Source: an uncultured Clostridia bacterium (GTDB lineage: Bacteria; Bacillota_A; Clostridia; Oscillospirales; Oscillospiraceae). Taken from it: a stretch of DNA of 9,055 nucleotides. Positions within the stretch are counted from its first letter, which is position 1. Each line of letters opens with the position of its first letter. Positions 1 to 5,274 of this stretch are shown one piece after another. Under the pieces are notes generated by a model. That model made no database searches and was not told where the DNA came from. It was given only the letters and a program-made list of their open reading frames with translations. The stretch covers positions 1 to 9,055 of the forward strand of contig CAMVGI010000033.1 of NCBI GenBank assembly GCA_947166955.1. The letters are read 5' to 3'. The position numbers were made by a program, and so were the translations under genes.

Positions 1-517
1 CCTCGCCGGTGGAGAAGTTGCGCTGGAAGTTGGAAGCGTCGTCCATCGCGTCCCAAAGGCAGAACTCAACATAGGGGAACACCGAGACGCGTTTCGCCGC
101 CGTGGATTTGTTCGCCACGCGCACGCGCATCAAAAGGCAGTTGTCGCCCTGCGGGACGAACAGCTCCTGCGTTGCGCGCACGCCGCCCTTCGCGCCCTCG
201 ATCACGGTGTAGCCGAGACCGTGGCGGCAGACGTAGGAATCGAGCTCCGCTTGCACGGGCTGCCAGCCGGGGTTCCAGACGGAATCGCCGTCCTTGATAT
301 AAACATGGAAGCCCTCGGAGTCCAGCGGCGCGTTGTTGTAGCGGTAGCGCGTGAGCCTGCGCAGCCGCGCGTCGCGGTAAAAGCCGTAGCCGCCCGCCGT
401 GTTCGACAGCAGCGTGAAAAAGCTTTCGCAGCCGAGGTAGTTGATCCACGGCAGCGGCGTGCGCGGCGTTGTGATGACATATTCGCGGCGCGCGTCGTCA
501 AAGTGTCCGAATTGCAT
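1..517 (-). CDS. GH94 cellobiose phosphorylase, N-terminal part (3' end beyond window)
   Basis: Only the first 172 residues are in the window; GH94 enzymes are usually about 800 residues. They cleave beta-linked disaccharides with phosphate, giving glucose-1-phosphate and a free sugar, in the cytoplasm. The visible part matches the N-terminal beta-sandwich region of cellobiose phosphorylases: an opening FGHFDDARREYVIT, then PLPWINYLG (residues 21-29), SNTAGGY (38-44), RLTRYRYNN (54-62), DGDSVWNPGW (76-85), and EFCLWDAMDDASNFQRNFST (151-170). The catalytic aspartate lies in the missing C-terminal part. The ATG at 517 is chosen because AGGGGGAG (plus positions 524-531) sits 6 nt upstream and the protein then starts at the usual family N-terminus. 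No signal peptide is seen. It is divergent from the regulator gene and preceded by a good promoter and a LacI-type operator. Cellobiose is the best guess for substrate; laminaribiose or longer cellodextrins cannot be excluded from this fragment. Confidence 0.93.
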   Translation of the reverse strand, partial: MQFGHFDDARREYVITTPRTPLPWINYLGCESFFTLLSNTAGGYGFYRDARLRRLTRYRYNNAPLDSEGFHVYIKDGDSVWNPGWQPVQAELDSYVCRHGLGYTVIEGAKGGVRATQELFVPQGDNCLLMRVRVANKSTAAKRVSVFPYVEFCLWDAMDDASNFQRNFSTGE

Positions 518-530
518 GGCGGTCTCCCCC

Positions 531-548
531 TTCGAAAACGTTTGCGAA
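531..548. promoter_or_regulatory. LacI-family operator O1, upstream of the GH94 gene
   Basis: TTCGAAAACGTTTGCGAA is an 18-bp imperfect palindrome centred on the C539-G540 step, with 8 of 9 base pairs symmetric; only 535/544 mismatch. A central CG flanked by A and T runs is the typical shape of a LacI-family operator. It lies between the GH94 promoter and its start codon, where a bound repressor would block transcription. It resembles a catabolite-response (cre) element with about three deviations from consensus, so CcpA binding is an alternative. The local LacI protein at 825 is the most economical binder. Confidence 0.68.
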
Positions 549-563
549 AAAACTGTTTTCCTA

Positions 564-592
564 AGAGTAGCTGATTTCGATATAAAATGCAA
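564..592 (-). promoter_or_regulatory. Weaker second promoter candidate for the GH94 gene
   Basis: Read on the minus strand, TTGCAT (587-592) is followed after 17 nt by TACTCT (564-569). Each box matches consensus at only 3 of 6 positions, so the match is modest. Its start point would be near 557, placing operator O1 just downstream at roughly +10 to +27, a classical repressor position. It may be a real secondary start or chance in AT-rich DNA. Confidence 0.3.
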
Positions 593-617
593 GCATTAAT
601 TTCGGGTTTTTGGCCCA

Positions 618-646
618 ATTATATAAAAGAACCGGATATTTTTCAA
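618..646 (-). promoter_or_regulatory. Sigma-A promoter for the GH94 gene
   Basis: On the minus strand TTGAAA (641-646) is followed by exactly 17 nt and then a perfect TATAAT (618-623). This is the best promoter match seen in the window: 5 of 6 at -35, 6 of 6 at -10, ideal spacing. Transcription would start near 611, giving a leader of about 95 nt that includes operator O1, so repression from O1 would act as a roadblock rather than by covering the promoter. Confidence 0.72.
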
Positions 647-746
647 AATACGGTTGTCCCATTGGCGTTTTTCATAAAACTTACGAAGCAAAACTGTTAA
701 TACCAAACAAAAATCGGAAAAATCAAAATTATTTCGTGGTGCATAC

Positions 747-775
747 TTGATTTTTTCTGGAAAGTGATGTACTTT
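747..775 (+). promoter_or_regulatory. Promoter candidate for the LacI regulator and downstream transport genes
   Basis: TTGATT (747-752), a 17-nt spacer, then TACTTT (770-775). The -35 matches 4 of 6 and the -10 matches 3 of 6, so this is weaker than the divergent promoter. Start would be near 782, right beside operator O2 (781-798), which strengthens the assignment. The leader would be about 43 nt to the GTG start at 825. No better-placed plus-strand promoter was seen between 650 and 824, and the rest of that AT-rich stretch holds nothing else I can name. Confidence 0.45.
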
Positions 776-780
776 TTGAT

Positions 781-798
781 TACGAAAACGATTAAGAA
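781..798. promoter_or_regulatory. LacI-family operator O2, upstream of the regulator gene
   Basis: TACGAAAACGATTAAGAA matches operator O1 at 14 of 18 positions in the same orientation, including the shared core CGAAAACG. Its own symmetry is poor: the left half is conserved while the right half has drifted. It overlaps the predicted start point of the rightward promoter, as expected for autoregulation. It is probably a lower-affinity site than O1. Confidence 0.52.
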
Positions 799-810
799 CA
801 AACGAGCGAG

Positions 811-815
811 AGGGG
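811..815 (+). promoter_or_regulatory. Ribosome binding site that selects the GTG start of the regulator
   Basis: AGGGG lies 9 nt before the GTG at 825. The in-frame ATG at 834 would be 18 nt away, too far for efficient initiation. The GTG start also gives the usual LacI-family lead-in of a few residues before the helix-turn-helix. Confidence 0.6.
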
Positions 816-824
816 CGGTCAGAC

Positions 825-1835
825 GTGGTTTCCATGAAGGACGTCGCACGGCGGTGCGGGGTTTCGGTTGCCACGGTCAGCAAGGCGCTCAACGGCCAGC
901 CGGACGTCGGGGAAGAGACCAAATCCCGCGTCCGCCGCGCGGCCGAGGAGCTGGGCTACATGGCGAACGCCGCCGCCCGCGCGCTCAAGACGAACCGCAC
1001 CTATAACATCGGCGTGCTTTTCGTCGACCAGCGCCGCAGCGGCCTCGCGCACGAGTTCTTCTCCGCGGTGCTCGACAGCTTGCGCGTCGAGGCGGAGAGA
1101 AGCGGCTACGACATCACGTTCATCAACAGCAGCATCGGCGACCGCCCGTGCAGCTATTTGCAGCACTGCCTGTACCGCGGCGTGGACGGCGTGGTGATCG
1201 CCTCGGCGGATTTCAACGATCCCATGGTTTCGGAGCTGGTCGGTTCGGAGATCCCGGTCGTGACCATCGACCACGTGTTCAACAATCACGTCGCGATCAT
1301 GTCCGACAATGTCAGCGGCGCGGAAGCGCTGGTGCGCTGCGCCGCCGCGAAGGGGCACAAACGCATCGCCTTCATCCACGGCGAGATGACCGCCGTGACC
1401 GAGCACAGGCTCATCGGCTTCCACCGCGCCTGCGGCGAGCTGGGGCTCAAGGTGCCGGACGAGTACCTGCGCGAGAGCGCGTACCACGATACCGAGAGCT
1501 GCTACCGCGTCTGCCGCGAGCTGCTGGAGCTCCGCGACCGCCCCGACTGCATCCTCTTTCCGGACGACTACTCCTACATCGGCGGCATGAACGCCATTCA
1601 CGACATGGGGCTGCGCGTGCCGGAGGATATTTCGGTGATGGGCTACGACGGCATCAATCTTTCGCAGGTCATCAGCCCGAGGCTTACGACCTATCGCCAG
1701 AACACCGGCGAAATGGGGCGGCTTGCGGTGGTGAAGCTGATCGAACTGATCGAGCGTCCCAAGACCGCGCTTTTGGACCGCGTGATCGTCTCCGGCGAAC
1801 TGCTTGAGGGCGAGTCCGTGGCGCAGGTTTCTTAA
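825..1835 (+). CDS. LacI-family transcriptional regulator
   Basis: A 336-residue protein of normal length for the family. Residues 4-23 form the N-terminal helix-turn-helix (MKDVARRCGVSVATVSKALN), with the recognition helix around 15-22. Residues 48-58 (NAAARALKTNRT region) are the hinge helix, with Leu54 placed to insert at the operator's central CG step. From residue 61 (NIGVLFVD) to the end is a periplasmic-binding-protein-like sugar sensor, with landmarks such as GVDGVVIA (119-126), PVVTIDH (144-150), GHKRIAFIHG (177-186) and PEDISVMGYDG (266-276). It starts at GTG 825. The first gene of the rightward cluster, it precedes the sugar-binding protein gene by 70 nt and is divergent from the GH94 gene. 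By context it is a repressor released by a cello-oligosaccharide or related beta-glucan fragment; the ligand is inferred, not visible. Confidence 0.93.
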   Translation: MVSMKDVARRCGVSVATVSKALNGQPDVGEETKSRVRRAAEELGYMANAAARALKTNRTYNIGVLFVDQRRSGLAHEFFSAVLDSLRVEAERSGYDITFINSSIGDRPCSYLQHCLYRGVDGVVIASADFNDPMVSELVGSEIPVVTIDHVFNNHVAIMSDNVSGAEALVRCAAAKGHKRIAFIHGEMTAVTEHRLIGFHRACGELGLKVPDEYLRESAYHDTESCYRVCRELLELRDRPDCILFPDDYSYIGGMNAIHDMGLRVPEDISVMGYDGINLSQVISPRLTTYRQNTGEMGRLAVVKLIELIERPKTALLDRVIVSGELLEGESVAQVS

Positions 1836-1846
1836 AACGGTGATCC

Positions 1847-1860
1847 GTGGGGAGACCCAC
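1847..1860 (+). promoter_or_regulatory. Small GNRA-loop hairpin before the binding-protein gene
   Basis: GTGGG (1847-1851) pairs with CCCAC (1856-1860) around a GAGA tetraloop. No T-run follows, since the next bases are A-rich, so it is not a standard terminator. It lies 11 nt after the regulator stop and about 30 nt upstream of the binding-protein ribosome binding site, where it could mark an mRNA processing site or protect a 5' end. The stem is short and chance is possible. No convincing promoter was seen in this 70-nt gap. Confidence 0.35.
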
Positions 1861-1905
1861 AAAAAATAAGTATCAACGATCACAAAATAATAGGAGGAAA
1901 GCGAA

Positions 1906-3192
1906 ATGAAAAAGTTTGTCTCTGCGCTTCTCGCCCTCGTGATGGTGCTCTCGCTCACCGCGTGCGGCAACAAGGCTCCCGCGAAAGGAAAGGTTTTCAA
2001 CATCTACGCGTGGAACGAGGAGTTCAAGGGCTTCTTTGAGAAGTACTACACCGTGCCCGAGGGCATCACCGTCAATTGGATCATCACCCCGAACGACAAC
2101 GGCGCCTATCAGAAGAAGCTCGACGAGGTCCTGCTTGCGCAGGGCAGCGCCAAGACCGACGACAAGGTCGATATGTTCCTCTGCGAAGCGGACTACATCA
2201 CCAAGTACGTCAACACCGACGTCACGCAGGACATCACCAAGCTCGGCGTGACCGATTTCTCCCAGATGTATCCCTACACCGTTCAGGTCGCGACCGCGCC
2301 GGACGGCGCCGTCAAGGGCGTGAGCTTCCAGTGCTGCCCCGCCGCGCTGATCTATCGCCGCTCCATCGCCAAGGACGTGCTTGGCACGGACGATCCCGAT
2401 CAGGTCCAGGCGCAGCTCGACAGCTGGGCGAAGTATGAGGCCGTCGCCGCGCAGGCCAAGGCCAAGGGCTATCAGATGACCGCTTCCGAGGCGATGGATT
2501 ACCGCGTCTTCTCCAACAACGTCTCCATGCCTTGGGTCGACGCTGACAACAACCTCCAGATCGCGCCCGAGATCCAGGCGTGGATGGATCAGGCCGAGAC
2601 CTTCGCCAAGAACGGCTACACCGGTCTGGCCGGCATCTGGACCGACGACAACACCAACGAGATGTTCAAGACCGGCAAGACCATGTGCTACTTCGGGCCG
2701 GCCTGGTACTTCAACTTCTGCATGACCAACGCGCAGGATCCCGATAAGGGCTGCTTCGGCGACTGGGCGATCTGCGAAGGCCCGCAGAGCTACTTCTGGG
2801 GCGGCACGTGGCTGCTCGCCGCGACCGGTTCCGACAACACCGACATGATCGCCGACATCATGAAGACCTTCACCGTCAACGAGGACGTCTGCACCAAGCT
2901 CGTCAAGGACGAGAACCAGTTCTCCAACAACAAGAAGGTCAACGACGGCATTGCCGCCGACCCCAACTACAAGAACGACTTCCTCGGCGGCCAGAACGAC
3001 ATGAAGTTCTTCTGCGAGCATGCCGACAACATCAAGTTCGAGAATCACGGCATGTATGACCAGATCCCGAACGAGAAACTGCAGGAGTGCTTCGAGGAGT
3101 ACCTCAAGGGTTCCGTCGACAAGGCGAGCGCGCTGCAGAACTTCTACAAGGCGGTCAAGGAAGCCTATCCCAACGTCAACGTTCCCGCGTGA
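1906..3192 (+). CDS. Carbohydrate ABC transporter substrate-binding lipoprotein
   Basis: A 428-residue extracellular sugar-binding protein. Residues 1-20 are a lipoprotein signal: basic MKK, a hydrophobic stretch, and the lipobox LTAC with Cys20 as the lipidated residue. The mature part begins with VFNIYAWNEEF (30-40), typical of family-1 solute-binding proteins. Later landmarks are MFKTGKTMCYFGPAWYF (253-269) and FWGGTWLLAATGSDNTDMI (297-315), a conserved ligand-cleft region in this family; many aromatic residues fit a sugar-binding cleft. An AGGAGG (1892-1897) lies 8 nt before the ATG. It is followed by two permease genes. Ten cysteines occur besides Cys20, unusual for an exported protein and suggesting an anaerobe. 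Codon choice is biased to ACC, AAC, GAC, ATC and AAG, unlike the GH3 gene, consistent with high expression. Cello-oligosaccharide or mixed beta-glucan fragments are the likely ligand, inferred from neighbours. Confidence 0.93.
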   Translation: MKKFVSALLALVMVLSLTACGNKAPAKGKVFNIYAWNEEFKGFFEKYYTVPEGITVNWIITPNDNGAYQKKLDEVLLAQGSAKTDDKVDMFLCEADYITKYVNTDVTQDITKLGVTDFSQMYPYTVQVATAPDGAVKGVSFQCCPAALIYRRSIAKDVLGTDDPDQVQAQLDSWAKYEAVAAQAKAKGYQMTASEAMDYRVFSNNVSMPWVDADNNLQIAPEIQAWMDQAETFAKNGYTGLAGIWTDDNTNEMFKTGKTMCYFGPAWYFNFCMTNAQDPDKGCFGDWAICEGPQSYFWGGTWLLAATGSDNTDMIADIMKTFTVNEDVCTKLVKDENQFSNNKKVNDGIAADPNYKNDFLGGQNDMKFFCEHADNIKFENHGMYDQIPNEKLQECFEEYLKGSVDKASALQNFYKAVKEAYPNVNVPA

Positions 3193-3218
3193 TCTGAAAA
3201 CACAGTAAGCAACGCTTC

Positions 3219-3312
3219 CCACGGAGGCAAAGCTCCGGCTTTGCCTCCGTGGCGCATCTTAAAACGGACGCTGCCGTCCGATCGGAGCGCGCCCCGCGCG
3301 GCGCGCTCCGAT
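3219..3312 (+). promoter_or_regulatory. Three tandem RNA hairpins between binding-protein and permease genes
   Basis: Hairpin 1 has a perfect 15-bp stem (3219-3233 with 3238-3252) and a TCCG loop. Hairpin 2 has a 6-bp stem (3265-3270 with 3275-3280) and a CTGC loop. Hairpin 3 has a perfect 13-bp stem (3281-3293 with 3300-3312) and a 6-nt loop. None is followed by a T-run, so they are not classical intrinsic terminators. In sugar ABC operons such structures after the binding-protein gene are known to protect the upstream mRNA from 3' decay or to cause partial termination, giving more binding protein than permease. They fill most of the 155-nt gap before the permease. Confidence 0.75.
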
Positions 3313-3347
3313 GAGCCGACAGAGAACGCCGCAGGGAGGAGAACACA

Positions 3348-4265
3348 ATGAAAAAGAAGAAAAGCATCAGCTACGCGAAATGGGGATATCTTTTCATCCT
3401 GCCCTTTTTTATCGCCTACTTCCTTTTCCCCTTTGTCCCGCAGGTGCTGACCCTCTACAACAGCTTTTTTGAGAACTACCTCGACGGACTGACGCAGATC
3501 GGCCCGAACTTCGTGGGCTTCGGCAACTATGTCGCGCTTTTTACGCCGGACGCCAACGGCACGATCGACATTCTCAAGTACGCAGGCAACACCATCATCC
3601 TGTGGCTGCTCGGCGCGGTGCCGCAGATCCTGATCGCACTGCTGCTCGCGGTCTTTTTCACGAGCTACCGCCTGAACATCAAGGGCCAGCAGTTCTTCAA
3701 GACCGTCATCTACATGCCGAACCTCATCATGGCGAGCGCGTTTTCGATGCTGTTCTTCACGCTCTTTTCCAATGTGGGGCCGGTCAACCAGCTCATTCAG
3801 GCGATGGGGTGGAGCGACGTGCCCATCGACTTCTTTGCCCGCACCGTCACCGTGCGCGGGCTGATCTCCCTGATGAACTTCCTCATGTGGTTCGGCAACA
3901 CGACCATCCTTTTGATGGCGGGCATCATGGGCATCGACCAGAGCCTTTTCGAAGCGGCGAATATCGACGGCGCAAGCTCGCTGCAGGTGTTCTTCAAGGT
4001 CACGCTTCCCCTGCTGATGCCGATTCTGGTCTACACCGTCATCACCGCGATGATCGGCGGATTGCAGATGTTCGACGTGCCGCAGATCCTCACCAAGGGC
4101 GCGGGCACACCCAACCGCACGTCCATGACGCTCGTGATGTACCTGAACAACTACCTCAGCGGCAGCAAGAACTACGGTATGTCGGGCGCGATCTCGGTGA
4201 TCATCTTCATCATCACGGGCCTTTTGAGCCTGGTGGTCTATCGCTCGCTCAACAAAAAGGATTGA
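3348..4265 (+). CDS. Sugar ABC transporter permease, MalF/UgpA-like (CUT1)
   Basis: A 305-residue inner-membrane permease with about six hydrophobic segments: roughly 13-35, 80-104, 117-142, 172-195, 220-245 and 278-298. The EAA loop that docks the ATPase is clear: EAANIDGAS from residue 202, with Gly208 and a Leu-Pro at 220-221, the spacing found in the family. The N-terminus is short and basic (MKKKK) as usual for the MalF-like partner in Gram-positive CUT1 systems. GGGAGGAG (3334-3341) precedes the ATG by a good distance. The gene follows the binding-protein gene and its hairpins and is 13 nt upstream of the second permease, so the two are co-translated and form a heterodimeric channel. 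No ATPase gene is nearby; a shared MsmX-type ATPase encoded elsewhere is the usual solution and is inferred here. Confidence 0.93.
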   Translation: MKKKKSISYAKWGYLFILPFFIAYFLFPFVPQVLTLYNSFFENYLDGLTQIGPNFVGFGNYVALFTPDANGTIDILKYAGNTIILWLLGAVPQILIALLLAVFFTSYRLNIKGQQFFKTVIYMPNLIMASAFSMLFFTLFSNVGPVNQLIQAMGWSDVPIDFFARTVTVRGLISLMNFLMWFGNTTILLMAGIMGIDQSLFEAANIDGASSLQVFFKVTLPLLMPILVYTVITAMIGGLQMFDVPQILTKGAGTPNRTSMTLVMYLNNYLSGSKNYGMSGAISVIIFIITGLLSLVVYRSLNKKD

Positions 4266-4278
4266 GAGGTGAACTGAC

Positions 4279-5151
4279 ATGAAAAACTCCGTTTCCGCCG
4301 ACAGCCGCAGGGCAAGGACGCAGCTCACCGCGCTGCGCGTGGTCGTCTACGCCGTTTTGATCTTCCTCTCCATCCTGTGCCTGTTCTCGTTCTACATGCT
4401 GTTTATCAATTCCACGCGCACCAACGCGCAGATCCAGTCCGGCTTTTCCCCCGTGCCGAGCACCCACTTTTTTGAAAACTTCCACAACGCGTGGTACGAC
4501 GCGTCCATCAATATCCCGCAGGGCATGCTCAACAGCTTCCTCATCGCAACGCTCACCGCAGTGCTCACGACCTACTTCTCGGCGCTCACCGCCTATGGCA
4601 TCCACGCCTACGACTTCAAGTTCAAGAAGGCGGCGTTCACCTTCATCATGGCGATCATGGTCATCCCGCCGCAGGTGTCCGCCTCCGGCTTTATCCAGCT
4701 CGTTTATAAGTTCGGCTTCCAGAACAAGTTCTGGGTGCTGATCCTGCCGGGCATCGCCGCGCCGGTCGTGTTCTTCTACATGAAGCAGTACATGGAAAGC
4801 GTGCTGCCGATGGAGACCATCGAGGCGGCGCGCGTGGACGGTTCGGGCGAGTTCCGCACGTTCAACACCATCGTCCTTCCAATGCTCAAGCCCGCGATCG
4901 CGGTGCAGATGATCTTCTCCTTCGTCGCCTCGTGGAACAACTACTTCATTCCCGCGCTGGTGCTGAACAAGGCGGAGAAAAAGACCGTCCCCATCATGAT
5001 CGCGCAGCTGCGCTCGGCGGACTATTCCAAGTTCGACATGGGCAAGGTCTATATGTTCATCCTGCTGGCGATCCTTCCGGTGGTGATCGTGTACATCATC
5101 CTGTCCAAGTCCATCATCAAGGGCGTTACCGCGGGCTCGGTGAAGGGATAA
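4279..5151 (+). CDS. Sugar ABC transporter permease, MalG/UgpE-like (CUT1)
   Basis: A 290-residue partner permease. Hydrophobic segments lie at about 20-43, 84-106, 117-135, 151-168, 203-225 and 257-277. The ATPase-docking EAA loop is EAARVDGSG from residue 182, with Gly188 and Leu-Pro at 200-201. The periplasmic loop after the first segment and the C-terminal tail ending near GVTAGSVKG resemble MalG-type proteins, whose C-terminus contacts the ATPase. A GAGGTGA ribosome site (4266-4272) begins directly after the upstream stop at 4265 and is 6 nt from the ATG, which ties the translation of both permeases together. It is followed by a 123-nt gap with strong secondary structure before the GH3 gene. 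Substrate is inferred from the neighbouring glycosidases. Confidence 0.93.
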   Translation: MKNSVSADSRRARTQLTALRVVVYAVLIFLSILCLFSFYMLFINSTRTNAQIQSGFSPVPSTHFFENFHNAWYDASINIPQGMLNSFLIATLTAVLTTYFSALTAYGIHAYDFKFKKAAFTFIMAIMVIPPQVSASGFIQLVYKFGFQNKFWVLILPGIAAPVVFFYMKQYMESVLPMETIEAARVDGSGEFRTFNTIVLPMLKPAIAVQMIFSFVASWNNYFIPALVLNKAEKKTVPIMIAQLRSADYSKFDMGKVYMFILLAILPVVIVYIILSKSIIKGVTAGSVKG

Positions 5152-5155
5152 AAAT

Positions 5156-5220
5156 CGCGGCGGTCGCCGCGCGGGCAAGACCGGTTTCCGCTGGGAGGCC
5201 GGTCTTGCGTTGTCCGCGCG
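5156..5220 (+). promoter_or_regulatory. Nested stem-loops between permease and GH3 genes, with alternative folds
   Basis: A 10-bp perfect stem, GCAAGACCGG (5175-5184) with its complement at 5199-5208, encloses a 14-nt loop. It can be extended by an outer 7-bp stem (5168-5174 with 5214-5220) across a 5-nt bulge. A separate small hairpin (5156-5161 with 5166-5171, GGTC loop) uses part of the same bases as the outer stem, so the two cannot form together. No T-run follows. It may limit read-through or protect the upstream permease mRNA. Confidence 0.55.
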
Positions 5221-5233
5221 CAAGAGGTACACT
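5205..5233 (+). promoter_or_regulatory. Weak internal promoter candidate before the GH3 gene
   Basis: TTGCGT (5205-5210), exactly 17 nt, then TACACT (5228-5233). The boxes match consensus at 3 and 4 of 6 positions. A start near 5240 would give a short leader to the GH3 ATG at 5275. The -35 overlaps the 3' arm of the hairpin just upstream. In GC-rich DNA such a match may be chance; read-through from the permease genes is the alternative. Confidence 0.25.
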
Positions 5234-5274
5234 GGTTTGGCGCGGATTTCCGGTTTCAAAGGGGGAGCGAAACG

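Noticed and set aside
221..574. 117-codon plus-strand frame in the left end
   Set aside because: It is opposite the GH94 coding region and runs through its operator and ribosome site; no motif or ribosome site of its own.
667..680. Small inverted repeat GTTTT-TCAT-AAAAC in the divergent region
   Set aside because: A 5-bp AT-rich stem in AT-rich DNA is expected by chance and is not related to the two operators.
518..824. Small gene or RNA in the AT-rich intergenic region
   Set aside because: Frames crossing here lack a ribosome site and domain content, and no structured RNA family was recognised; promoters and operators explain the region.
819..2003. 394-codon open frame on the minus strand
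   Set aside because: It covers the LacI gene in antisense; the LacI helix-turn-helix and sugar-binding motifs decide the coding strand.
1873..3222. 449-codon open frame on the minus strand
   Set aside because: It is antisense to the binding-protein gene. The Val/Leu/Asp/Gly-rich translation mirrors frequent GAC, AAC and ATC codons on the other strand.
3219..3252. Intrinsic terminator
   Set aside because: The 15-bp stem is strong but is followed by GCGCATCTTAAAA rather than a T-run, and an operon partner gene follows on the same strand.
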